Shown piece by piece: positions 1 through 7,108 of a DNA stretch of 43,493 nucleotides (positions within the stretch are counted from its first letter, which is position 1; each line of letters starts with the position of its first letter). A program made the position numbers and the translations under genes. The notes beneath the pieces were generated by a model that saw nothing but the letters and a program-made list of their open reading frames with translations, did not search any database and had not been told where the DNA came from. The DNA comes from Kitasatospora sp. SolWspMP-SS2h. Its GTDB lineage: Bacteria; Actinomycetota; Actinomycetes; Streptomycetales; Streptomycetaceae. The stretch spans positions 1 to 43,493 of the forward strand of contig NZ_QLLT01000044.1 in assembly GCF_003259315.1 (NCBI RefSeq), in the 5' to 3' direction.

Positions 1-49
1 GCGAGAGCGCGGCCCACTCGGCATCCGACAACTCATGACGACGTATCAC
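1..49 (-). CDS. Transposase, N-terminal fragment (continues off the left edge)
   Basis: Only 16 codons are inside the window, starting at GTG (49-47). They read MIRRHELSDAEWAALS, matching the start of the helix-turn-helix half of IS5-like transposases (usual form xRRHELTDAxWxxIxPLLP). A transposase of this family would cut and paste its own element through a DDE domain, which is not visible here. Whether the gene is intact cannot be judged. Confidence 0.55.
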   Translation of the reverse strand, partial: MIRRHELSDAEWAALS

Positions 50-91
50 GCCGCCATGATCCCACCCCCTGATCAACTTTGAAGACGGGCC
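1..91 (-). mobile_element. End of an insertion sequence (IS5-like), cut by window edge
   Basis: Reading the minus strand from 49, a GTG-initiated frame begins with the residues IRRHELSDAEWAALS. This is the N-terminus typical of IS5-superfamily (DUF4096-type) transposases. The 40 bases between this start and the HNH stop codon would be the terminal inverted repeat, beginning about GGGCCCGTCTTC when read inward from position 91. The element abuts the TAG stop of the HNH gene within a CTAG, which some IS5-type elements duplicate as target site. The other end lies outside the window, so the exact IS boundary and family are inferred. Confidence 0.6.
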
Positions 92-844
92 CTAGGCGTC
101 GGCCTCCCGGTGCTCCCCGGGCCCCCGGTCCTCCCCGGCCTCCCGCACGAGCCGTTCGAGCGCGTCGAGCACGTCCGGGCCGAGCACGGCGAGGGCCAGC
201 GGGGGGCTGCGGCGCAGGCCGAGGACGGTGCGCAGCACGTCGGCGTGGTGGATCTCGCGCAGGGCGGCGGCGTACTCGGCGGCTTCGGCGGGCGGGGCGG
301 CCCGCCAGGTCAGCAGCAGGGCCTTGACCACGGCGAACATCATCCGCCGGCCGCGGACGAGTTCGGGCCGCTCGTTGAGGCCGAACACCTCGATGGTGGC
401 CTCGCCGCGGGCGGTCAGCGGGTCGTAGGCGCCGGAGTCGAGGTAGAGCCGCAGGTGGTCGGCCGGGTCCTCGCGGCAGGGGTCGATCAGCAGGCCGTCG
501 CCGGTGGCGGGGTCGCGCGGGAAGCGGTCGCGCTTGCGGTTGCTGTTGCAGTGCGCGCAGGCCAGTAGGTGGTTCTGCCAGTCGAAGGTGCGCAGCGGGG
601 CGTGGGCGATCGGCTCGAAGTGGTCGATGTCGGTGCCCAGGTTGTCGCCGCAGTACATGCAGCGTTCCAGGCCGGGGGCCATCTGCCGGAGCAGCAGCCG
701 CAGTTGGGCCTTGGGCCGGACGGCGCGGCGCCAGGCGGCGCGTCCGGAGGCGGTGTCGGGGCCGGCGGCCCGCACCTGGGCGGTGGCGCGTTCGAGTTCG
801 GCGGCCAGCCGGGCTTGCAGCGGCGGCCGCTGGAGCGGGATCAC
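92..844 (-). CDS. HNH endonuclease, PtuB-like partner of the upstream ATPase
   Basis: A 250-aa protein starting at GTG 844, which overlaps the ATPase stop by four bases (GTGA), so the two genes are translationally coupled. The HNH/zinc core is clear: CMYC at 62-65, DH at 74-75 and CAHCN at 96-100, giving a CxxC...DH...CxxCN arrangement with a following K/R-rich segment. Such HNH proteins, paired with an SMC/RecF-like ATPase, form the Septu antiphage system (PtuA/PtuB) and also serve as effectors of some retrons. No reverse transcriptase is visible in the 91 bases before the window edge. DNA cleavage in phage defence is inferred from family and pairing. The stop codon lies exactly at the IS boundary, so the natural C-terminus may have been altered. 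Confidence 0.75.
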   Translation of the reverse strand: MIPLQRPPLQARLAAELERATAQVRAAGPDTASGRAAWRRAVRPKAQLRLLLRQMAPGLERCMYCGDNLGTDIDHFEPIAHAPLRTFDWQNHLLACAHCNSNRKRDRFPRDPATGDGLLIDPCREDPADHLRLYLDSGAYDPLTARGEATIEVFGLNERPELVRGRRMMFAVVKALLLTWRAAPPAEAAEYAAALREIHHADVLRTVLGLRRSPPLALAVLGPDVLDALERLVREAGEDRGPGEHREADA

Positions 845-1767
845 CCGTCCCGGCCGAGCAGCCGGGCGGTGACCTCGTCGACCCGGGCGGTCAGCGAGCT
901 GTTCAGCCGGGCGCCCAGTTCGCGGTACTCGGCGAGTTCCGCGGCGGTGGCCTGTCCGGCGTACATCTTGCGCTCCAGGCGGACCAGCAGCCGGCGTTCG
1001 GCCTCGGCGGCGGGCGAGTAGGCGCTGGGCAGCGCGAACAGTTCGGAGAGCGCGGTGTCCTCGCCGCTGCCGTAGAGCACCCGTTGGCGCAGTTCCTCGT
1101 CCAGCCGGTAGGGGGCGCGGTCCTCGTCGGGGCCGGGCAGCCGGATCAGGGCGCCGGGGTCGGCGGCCTGGCAGACGTACGGGCTGTGGGTGGCGACCAG
1201 GAACTGGGTGTGCGGGAAGTGCTCGGTGAGCCAGGGGCCGATCCGCTGCTGCCAGGCGGGGTGCAGGTGCCGGTCGACGTCGTCCAGCAGGACCGGGCCC
1301 CGGTCGGGGGCGGTCGCGAGCTGGCTGACCAGGCGGGCCAGCTCGGCGGTTCCGCTGCCGAGTTCGTCCAGCGGGAGCTCCAGGCCGGCGCGGGCCACGT
1401 ACTGCCGCTCCGGGTCGCTGACCCGCCAGCCGTCGGGCAGCACCCGGCCCGCCAGGTCGGCGTCCAGCGGGACGCGGCGGCCTTCGGCGCGCAGCGGGTA
1501 GCGGGCGCGCGGGGTGCCCGGCGGATCGCCGACCCGCCAGCGCGGGGCCGGGTCCGCCTGGGCCCAGCCCCCGGCGCCCCACCGCGCGGCGGGGCCGGGG
1601 GGCAGGGCGCCGAGCGCCATCGCGAGCACCAGCAGCAGCGTGCTCTTGCCGCTGCCGTTCGGCCCGGCGAACACCGTCCACCCCGGTTCCGGCGGGACCG
1701 CGAGGTCGACCTCGCGCGCGCCGGTGAAGCACTTCACCCCGGACACCCTGATCCGCGACACGTACAC
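841..1767 (-). CDS. AAA family (RecF/SMC-like) ATPase, PtuA-like
   Basis: A 308-aa protein. I chose GTG 1767 because GAGGGGG lies seven bases upstream and the protein then begins MYVSRIRVSGVKCF, the usual first strand of these ATPases. Walker A is GPNGSGKS (35-42). A signature-like LGSGTAELARLVSQL follows, then LLDDVDRHLHP (Walker B/D-loop) and ATHSPYV (switch His). The residue that is normally the catalytic Glu after the Walker B Asp is Asp here (LLDD rather than LLDE), which may slow hydrolysis. Long coiled-coil arms are absent, so the protein is compact compared with classical PtuA. With the coupled HNH gene it forms a Septu-like two-gene unit; it could also be an uncharacterised nuclease regulator. 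Confidence 0.75.
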   Translation of the reverse strand: MYVSRIRVSGVKCFTGAREVDLAVPPEPGWTVFAGPNGSGKSTLLLVLAMALGALPPGPAARWGAGGWAQADPAPRWRVGDPPGTPRARYPLRAEGRRVPLDADLAGRVLPDGWRVSDPERQYVARAGLELPLDELGSGTAELARLVSQLATAPDRGPVLLDDVDRHLHPAWQQRIGPWLTEHFPHTQFLVATHSPYVCQAADPGALIRLPGPDEDRAPYRLDEELRQRVLYGSGEDTALSELFALPSAYSPAAEAERRLLVRLERKMYAGQATAAELAEYRELGARLNSSLTARVDEVTARLLGRDG

Positions 1768-1826
1768 CGGACCACCCCCTCGGGGCGATGTATGCCCACG
1801 CCCCGGCCCGCCCACCCGCCGGGGCG

Positions 1827-2828
1827 TCAACCGCCGTACCGCGCCTCGCCCTCACCCGTTCGGGCGGGGTTGCCGGGCGGGGCGGCCAGCCGGAGCGGGA
1901 GGCCGTGGAGGGCTTCGCGCAGGGCGGCCGCGAAGCGGCCGTACTCGGTGGTGCGGGCGGAGCCGGGGCGGTGGGCGAGGCCGATCCGGCGGCCGGGTGC
2001 GGGGTGGGCGAAGCGGACGGCGGCGAGGCGGTCGGTGCGTCCGGCCTCGACGTCGAGCGCGGTGGCGGGCAGCAGGGTGACGCCGAGTCCGCCGGCGACC
2101 AGTTGGACCAGGGTGGAGAGCCCGGCGGCCCGGGTGCTGCCGCCGGCCGGTTCGGCGCCGACCTCGCGGCAGATGTCGAGCGCCTGGTCGCGCAGGCAGT
2201 GCCCCTCCTCCAGCAGCAGCACGTCCAGGTCGAGCAGGGCGTCGCGGGGGACGTCGATCCGCCCGGCGAGTCCGTGCTCGGGCGGCACGATCAGTACGAA
2301 GTCCTCGTCGAACAGCGGGATCTCGGCCACCGGCAGGCTCCCGCCGGCGGGCAGCGCGAGCAGCAGCAGGTCGAGCCGCCCGTCGGCCAGGCCGCCCAGC
2401 AGCGAGGGGGTGCGCTCCTCGTGGACGTGCAGTTCGAGGTCGGGGTAGGCGTCGCGGACCAGGCGCAGCACGGCGGGCAGCAGGTAGGGCGCGACGGTGG
2501 GGATCACCCCGAGGTGCAGCGGCCCGGTGAACGGGCGGCGGGCGGCCTCGGCCTCCTCGGTGAGCGCGTGCAGCGCGCCGAGCACCCGCCGGGAGTGCTC
2601 GGCGATCCGCTCCCCGAGCGGGGTGATCACGACCCGGCGGGTGGTCCGTTCGACGAGCTGCGCGCCGAGCGACTCCTCCAGGGCGGCGACCGCCCCGGAC
2701 AGCGCGGACTGGCTGGTGCCGATCGCGGACGCGGCCTCCCGGAAGTGCCGGTGCTCGGCGACCGCGGCGAAGGCGCGCAGCTGGGAGACGGTGGGGGTGC
2801 GGGGGGTGTGCGGGGGGTGGGGCTTCAC
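1827..2828 (-). CDS. oxyR: LysR-family peroxide sensor OxyR
   Basis: A 333-aa LysR-type regulator. The start is GTG 2828 with AGGAAG six bases upstream. The N-terminal winged helix (about 12-72) includes FREAASAIGTSQSALSGAVA. The effector domain carries GHCLRDQALDIC with Cys211 and Cys220, the pair that forms the redox disulfide in OxyR proteins. It is transcribed divergently from ahpC-ahpD across 165 bp, the arrangement known for actinomycete OxyR, which activates ahpCD and itself when peroxide oxidises the two cysteines. DNA binding and function are inferred from family and context. Confidence is high. Confidence 0.93.
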   Translation of the reverse strand: MKPHPPHTPRTPTVSQLRAFAAVAEHRHFREAASAIGTSQSALSGAVAALEESLGAQLVERTTRRVVITPLGERIAEHSRRVLGALHALTEEAEAARRPFTGPLHLGVIPTVAPYLLPAVLRLVRDAYPDLELHVHEERTPSLLGGLADGRLDLLLLALPAGGSLPVAEIPLFDEDFVLIVPPEHGLAGRIDVPRDALLDLDVLLLEEGHCLRDQALDICREVGAEPAGGSTRAAGLSTLVQLVAGGLGVTLLPATALDVEAGRTDRLAAVRFAHPAPGRRIGLAHRPGSARTTEYGRFAAALREALHGLPLRLAAPPGNPARTGEGEARYGG

Positions 2829-2993
2829 GGGGCGCTTCCTGCCGGTCCGGTGCTCCCCTCCAGTCTGCCGCACTGATCGGACTTGCCTATCGCGGCGCAC
2901 GTCAGAACCGATTTCACTGATCAGTTTCTCTGTGCGAGGCTGGGCACCGTCCGCAATCCGGACATCCCTCGTCCCAAGTTTTGGAGAAGCGAC
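2829..2993. promoter_or_regulatory. Divergent oxyR / ahpC promoter region
   Basis: This 165-bp spacer separates oxyR from ahpC. It contains CACTGATC twice (2871-2878 and 2915-2922), the second inside a perfect palindrome ACTGATCAGT (2916-2925). ATCG at 2889-2892 and CGAT at 2908-2911 form another dyad. One or more probably bind OxyR, but I cannot say which. The ahpC ribosome site GGAGAAG lies just before 2994. Confidence 0.6.
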
Positions 2994-3545
2994 GTGCTGA
3001 CGATCGGCGACAAGTTCCCCGAGTACGAACTCAACGCCTGCGTGGACCTCGACGCCGCGAGCGCCTTCGCCGAGATCAACCACAAGTCCTACGAGGGCAA
3101 GTGGCGGATCGTCTTCTTCTGGCCGATGGACTTCACCTTCGTCTGCCCGACCGAGATCGCCGCGTTCGGCAAGCTGAACGAGGAGTTCGCCGACCGCGAC
3201 GCCCAGGTCCTCGGCGTCTCCGGCGACTCCGAGTACGTGCACCACGCCTGGCGCAAGGACCACAAGGACCTGCGCGACCTGCCCTTCCCGATGCTGGCCG
3301 ACGTCAAGCACGACCTGATGCGCGCCTGCGGCGTCGAGGGCGCGGACGGCACCGCCCAGCGCGCGGTGTTCATCGTCGACCCGAACAACGAGATCCAGTT
3401 CGTGATGGTGACCGCGGGCTCCGTCGGCCGCAACCCCAAGGAGGTGCTGCGGGTCCTCGACGCCCTGCAGACCGACGAGCTGTGCCCGTGCAACTGGACC
3501 AAGGGCGAGGACACCCTCGACGCCCAGTCCCTGCTGGCCGGCTGA
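2994..3545 (+). CDS. ahpC: Alkyl hydroperoxide reductase AhpC (2-Cys peroxiredoxin)
   Basis: A 183-aa typical 2-Cys peroxiredoxin. GTG 2994 follows GGAGAAG at good spacing and gives MLTIGDKFPEYEL; upstream in-frame codons would add an unlikely leader. The peroxidatic Cys51 sits in FTFVCPTEI. The resolving cysteine is in DELCPCNW (Cys164, with Cys166 beside it), a variant of the usual VCPA motif seen in actinobacterial AhpC. It reduces hydrogen and organic peroxides in the cytoplasm and is recycled by AhpD rather than AhpF. The gene is divergent from oxyR and four bases from ahpD, so it is very likely in an OxyR-controlled operon. Confidence 0.95.
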   Translation: MLTIGDKFPEYELNACVDLDAASAFAEINHKSYEGKWRIVFFWPMDFTFVCPTEIAAFGKLNEEFADRDAQVLGVSGDSEYVHHAWRKDHKDLRDLPFPMLADVKHDLMRACGVEGADGTAQRAVFIVDPNNEIQFVMVTAGSVGRNPKEVLRVLDALQTDELCPCNWTKGEDTLDAQSLLAG

Positions 3546-3549
3546 CCCG

Positions 3550-4083
3550 ATGGCGCTCGACGAACTGAAGGCCGCCCTGCCGGACTACGCCAAGGACCTC
3601 AAGCTCAACCTCGGCTCGGTGATCGGCAACTCCGACCTGCCCGGGCAGCAGCTCTGGGGCACCGTGCTGGCCTGCGCGATGGCCACCCGCTCGGCGAGCG
3701 TGCTGCGCGAGCTGGAGCCGGAGGCCCGGGCCAACCTGAAGCCCGAGGCGTACGAGGCCGCCAAGGGCGCGGCCGCGATCATGGCGATGAACAACGTCTA
3801 CTACCGGACGCTGCACCTGCTCTCCGACAAGGAGTACGGGACGATGCGGGCCGGTCTGCGGATGAACATCATCGGCAACCCGGGCGTCGACAAGGTCGAC
3901 TTCGAGCTGTGGTCCTTCGCCGTCTCGGCGATCAACGGCTGCGGCCAGTGCCTCGACTCGCACGAGGGCGTGCTGCGCAAGGCCGGGGTCGACCGCGAGG
4001 TGATCCAGGCCGCGGTCAGGATCGCCGCCACCGTCCAGGCCGTCGCCGCGGTGCTGGACGCCGAGGCGCAGCTGCCGCGGTAG
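3550..4083 (+). CDS. ahpD: Alkyl hydroperoxide reductase AhpD (CMD family)
   Basis: A 177-aa carboxymuconolactone-decarboxylase-family protein of the AhpD type. The active motif is NGCGQCLDSHE with Cys131, Cys134 and His138, the CxxC-DSH signature of AhpD. AhpD passes electrons from the lipoamide/dihydrolipoyl system to AhpC and has weak peroxidase activity itself. The ATG is four bases after the ahpC stop, consistent with co-translation. A strong terminator follows at 4095-4148. Confidence 0.95.
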   Translation: MALDELKAALPDYAKDLKLNLGSVIGNSDLPGQQLWGTVLACAMATRSASVLRELEPEARANLKPEAYEAAKGAAAIMAMNNVYYRTLHLLSDKEYGTMRAGLRMNIIGNPGVDKVDFELWSFAVSAINGCGQCLDSHEGVLRKAGVDREVIQAAVRIAATVQAVAAVLDAEAQLPR

Positions 4084-4094
4084 GTCCGGCCACG

Positions 4095-4148
4095 CGCGCA
4101 AGGGGCCGCCCCGGGAGAGGGTTCTCTCCCGGGGCGGCCCCTTGCGCG
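4095..4148. terminator. Bidirectional intrinsic terminator
   Basis: A perfect 25-bp inverted repeat (4095-4119 with 4124-4148) with a GGTT loop lies between the convergent ahpD and AI-2E-family genes. It should serve both strands. Confidence 0.9.
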
Positions 4149-4168
4149 TGCGGCGGTCCCGGCGGGGC

Positions 4169-5626
4169 TCACTGCTTCCGGGCGGCCTCGATGGCCTGGA
4201 AGACCTCCTGCCCGGCCGCGTTGCGCTGGCGCAGGTGCCCGGTGACAGTGTTGGTCACGGCGATCAGCGGGACGGCGACGATCGCGCCGGGGATGCCGCC
4301 GAGGATGGAGCCGGCGGCGACGCCGAGCACCACCGCCAGCGGGTGGACCCGGACCGCGCGGCCGAGGATGAGCGGCTGGAGGATGTGGCCCTCCAGCTGC
4401 TGGACGCCGATCAGGATGGCCAGCGCGATCAGCGCCTTGGCCGGCCCGACCGTGACCACCGCGATCAGCACCGCGATGGTGCCGGTGACCAGCGCGCCGA
4501 CCAGCGGCACGAACGCGCCCAGGAAGATGATCACCGCGAGCGGGATGGCCATCGGCACGCCGAGCATGAAGAGCCCGGTGCCGATGCAGAGCGCGTCGAT
4601 GAAGGCCACGGTGACGGTGCCGCGCACGTACGCGGTCAGGGTGGCCCACGCCTTGGGCCCGGCGCCGGTCATCGCGTAGCGGGAGTGCCGGGGCAGTGCG
4701 CGCAGCACCCAGCTCCAGATCCGGGCGCCGTCGTAGAGCAGGAAGAAGGTGGTGAAGGCGGTGAGCACCACGCCGGTGAGCAGTTCGACGGCGATGGTGA
4801 CGCCGGTGAAGCCGGCCGAGGTGAGCTCCTCGGAGTTCTTGCCGATGGCGGTGGTGATCTGGTTGGTGACGTTGTTGAGCTGGTCGGGGGTGAGGTGGAA
4901 CGGCCCGGTGAGCAGCCAGTCGCGCAGCTGCCGCACGCCGTTCTGGACCTGGACGGTGACGGGGTCGAGGTTGCTGGAGACCTGCCAGAACACGAACCAG
5001 CCGACCAGGCCGATGCTGGCCAGGCCGGTCAGGAAGGCGGTGGCCGCGGCCACCGAGCGGGGCACCCCGTACCGGCGCAGCCAGGAGACGGTGGGTTCGA
5101 GCAGCGCGGAGATGAGCAGGGCGGCGACCGCGGCGAAGGCGACCAGCTTGAGGGTGTCGACGACCCGCAGGACCACGTAGAGGGCGACGCCGAGCAGCAG
5201 CAGCCGCCAGGTCGACTCGGCGGCGACCCGCAGCGACCAGGGCACCGCGTCCACCGGGTTGGCGGGCCGGCCGAGCGGGGCGGCGCCGGCCGGGAGTTCG
5301 GCGACCGGGGGGTCGACGGGCTGCGCGGGGCGCGGGGCGGGCACGGTGTCGTCGGTCCGCACGGCCGCTCCTTCCGGTGGGACGGGCGCGTCGGGGTCGG
5401 CCGGTGCGCCGTGGGCCGCGGCGAGCTGACGGGCCGTCCGCTCGGCGCTGCGCAGGGCGGCGCGTTCGGCGGCCAGTTCGACGGCCTGTTCGGTGGCGAG
5501 GACGTGCGCCTCGGCGGAGATGGCCGCGCGGCGGCGGCGTTCGGCGGCGGCGAACAGCCCGGCCGCGACCGCTCCGATCTTGGCGATGCCGCGCCAGCGG
5601 CCGCCGCCCGGCTCTTCTTCCGTCAC
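4169..5626 (-). CDS. AI-2E family (PerM/YdiK-type) membrane protein
   Basis: A 485-aa integral membrane protein. I place the start at GTG 5626, preceded by a GGGGGAG site; an in-frame upstream codon at 5671 would add 15 residues. After about 150 mostly hydrophilic residues come membrane segments such as LLLLGVALYVVLRVV and VAFAAVAALLISALL. The long periplasmic-type segment (PVTVQVQNGVRQLRDWL) and the C-terminal block GVQQLEGHILQPLILGRAV with conserved P and G are typical of the AI-2E transporter family. The family name comes from TqsA (autoinducer-2 export), but most members have unknown cargo or act as antiporters, so no substrate is assigned. Convergent with ahpD. Confidence 0.85.
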   Translation of the reverse strand: MTEEEPGGGRWRGIAKIGAVAAGLFAAAERRRRAAISAEAHVLATEQAVELAAERAALRSAERTARQLAAAHGAPADPDAPVPPEGAAVRTDDTVPAPRPAQPVDPPVAELPAGAAPLGRPANPVDAVPWSLRVAAESTWRLLLLGVALYVVLRVVDTLKLVAFAAVAALLISALLEPTVSWLRRYGVPRSVAAATAFLTGLASIGLVGWFVFWQVSSNLDPVTVQVQNGVRQLRDWLLTGPFHLTPDQLNNVTNQITTAIGKNSEELTSAGFTGVTIAVELLTGVVLTAFTTFFLLYDGARIWSWVLRALPRHSRYAMTGAGPKAWATLTAYVRGTVTVAFIDALCIGTGLFMLGVPMAIPLAVIIFLGAFVPLVGALVTGTIAVLIAVVTVGPAKALIALAILIGVQQLEGHILQPLILGRAVRVHPLAVVLGVAAGSILGGIPGAIVAVPLIAVTNTVTGHLRQRNAAGQEVFQAIEAARKQ

Positions 5627-6024
5627 TGCCCGGTCTCCCCCGCGTCGGTTCCTGCCGGCCGCGGGTCGCACGGCCGTCGGTGAGGAACGCTACCCGGCGC
5701 GGGCGGGCCGGGTCTCATGGGTGGCTCGGTCAACGACCGGCAAAAACGGGCAAATGATCGGCTTTACGGACGTTTCATCCGCCATGGAGGGGGAAGGGGG
5801 TGAAGCAGACGGACCTTCCGCCGGCGGACCGGCCGGGAGCGGAGGACACCAGGACCCGCTCCGCTCCCCCGCGTCCGCACCGAGCCGTCGCCGCCCACGG
5901 CGCACTGGTCAGCGCCGCCCGGGCGGGGCGGCCGTCCGACGGCGGCGCACGCGCAGGGCCCCGGCTCCCTCGCGGGAGCCGGGGCCCTGGTCTTCGTCAC
6001 GTGCGGGTCCGAACCGGGGGCGGC
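5627..6024. other. Intergenic region with no convincing gene
   Basis: About 400 bp between the AI-2E-family start and the end of the transglycosylase gene. A purine-rich GGAGGGGGAAGGGGG near 5786-5800 resembles a ribosome site. The plus-strand frames it opens run straight through the terminator at 5954-5989 and into antisense of the next gene, and they look unlike any family I know. The region probably holds the promoter of the AI-2E gene. Confidence 0.5.
5954..5989 (-). terminator. Intrinsic terminator of the transglycosylase gene
   Basis: A 16-bp perfect stem (5954-5969 with 5974-5989) with a TCGC loop, just downstream of the minus-strand gene ending at 6025. Confidence 0.85.
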
Positions 6025-6699
6025 TCAGTACCAGTTGTGGGCCTGCCAGAACGACCAGGCGCCACAGGGGCTGCCGTAGCGGCTGTTCATGTAGTTGAGG
6101 CCCCACTTGATCTGGGTCTCGGGGTTGGTCCGCCAGTCCGCGCCAGCCGAGGCCATCTTGGAGCCCGGCAGCGCCTGGACCAGGCCGTAGGCACCGGAGG
6201 AGGCGTTGGTCGCGGTGTAGTTCCAGCCGCTCTCGCGCTTCACGATCTGGCTGAAGCACTGGAACTGGGTGGGGTCGCCGACGATCTGCAGCGCCATGTC
6301 CTGGACCGAGCCGGGACTGACGGTGGCGAGCACGCTGCGGGCGGCGGCCCGGTTGGCCTCTTCCTTGGCCCGCTTGGCCTCGGCCTCCTTGGCGGCCTTG
6401 TCCGCGTCGGCCTTGGCCTGGGCGTCGGCCGCGGCCTTCTGGCGGGCGGCCTCGGCGGCGGCCTTCCGGGCGGCGGTGTCGGCGGACACCTGCTGGGCGT
6501 CGGCCTGCCGGCCGATCCCGTCGCTGACGTTCTGGGCCTGCGCACCGGTGGGCGCGTCGGCGAGCAGGGTGGCGCTCGCGACGTCGACCGTCTGGACGGC
6601 CTTGCCCTCGCTGCCAGAGGCCGCACCCACGACGGCACCGACGGCGGTCACCGCGGTGGCGGAGGCGACAGCGACTCCCCGGACCGAGATCCGAGTCAC
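6025..6699 (-). CDS. Secreted lytic transglycosylase-like protein
   Basis: A 224-aa protein starting at GTG 6699 with AAGGAAACC upstream. The first 30 residues form a hydrophobic, Ala/Val-rich export signal. Residues about 65-118 are a charged Ala/Lys/Glu-rich helix (repeated AKADADKAAKEAEAKR type), likely a coiled coil or wall-spanning stalk. The C-terminal 80 residues are an SLT-like domain: IVKRESGWNYTATN holds the presumed catalytic Glu, followed by GAYGLVQALPGSKM and a final WQAHNWY. Proteins like this cleave peptidoglycan glycan strands outside the cell during growth. It ends at a dedicated terminator and stands alone. The function is inferred from the domain. Confidence 0.85.
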   Translation of the reverse strand: MTRISVRGVAVASATAVTAVGAVVGAASGSEGKAVQTVDVASATLLADAPTGAQAQNVSDGIGRQADAQQVSADTAARKAAAEAARQKAAADAQAKADADKAAKEAEAKRAKEEANRAAARSVLATVSPGSVQDMALQIVGDPTQFQCFSQIVKRESGWNYTATNASSGAYGLVQALPGSKMASAGADWRTNPETQIKWGLNYMNSRYGSPCGAWSFWQAHNWY

Positions 6700-7050
6700 A
6701 TGGTTTCCTTCCAGCGTCGCCCGTCCTGTGACCGTACGGGCGCGTTATCCGCCCCTGGCACTGGCCTCCGTCGAACGCTGGTCACGGGAGGCACGGGCTC
6801 GGCCGTCCCCCCGGGCGGGCCCGGAGAGGCGGTTGGATCGAGCGGCGTACGGCCTTGCGGTTGTTCAGTTGTCCACCCGCCGACCAGGGTCGCCGGGCGT
6901 GCGGTTGCCGTACGCGGGGCCTGACAGAACCCACACCATGCCGCACGCGAGCGTGTCTACGCAATTCCCTTGGCCGTGGCGGATCTCACAAACTTTTCGA
7001 CCTGCGGCTTTGGCGGAACGACCGCCGAGGGGACGTCAGTTCGACTGGCA
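6700..7050 (-). other. Long upstream region of the transglycosylase gene
   Basis: About 350 bp with no gene I can support. It must carry the promoter and 5' leader of the minus-strand transglycosylase gene. Genes of this kind in Streptomyces often have a c-di-AMP (ydaO) riboswitch; I looked for its conserved blocks on the minus strand and did not find them. Confidence 0.4.
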
Positions 7051-7087
7051 GCGAAGGGGCCTGACGCTATGCGCCAGGCCCCTTCGC
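7051..7087 (-). terminator. Intrinsic terminator of phoH
   Basis: A 13-bp perfect stem (7051-7063 with 7075-7087) and 11-base loop, directly downstream of the PhoH stop at 7109. Confidence 0.8.
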
Positions 7088-7108
7088 CCCGTTGTGTCCC
7101 GGTATGTC

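Noticed and set aside
92..1767. Retron (reverse transcriptase plus PtuAB effectors)
   Set aside because: No reverse transcriptase in the window; an IS lies immediately to the left.
5783..6100. Plus-strand ORF after GGAGGGGGAAGG
   Set aside because: It passes through a terminator stem and antisense of a known gene; no domain is visible.
6700..7050. c-di-AMP (ydaO) riboswitch before the transglycosylase gene
   Set aside because: Common before such genes in Streptomyces, but the conserved blocks could not be found on the minus strand.
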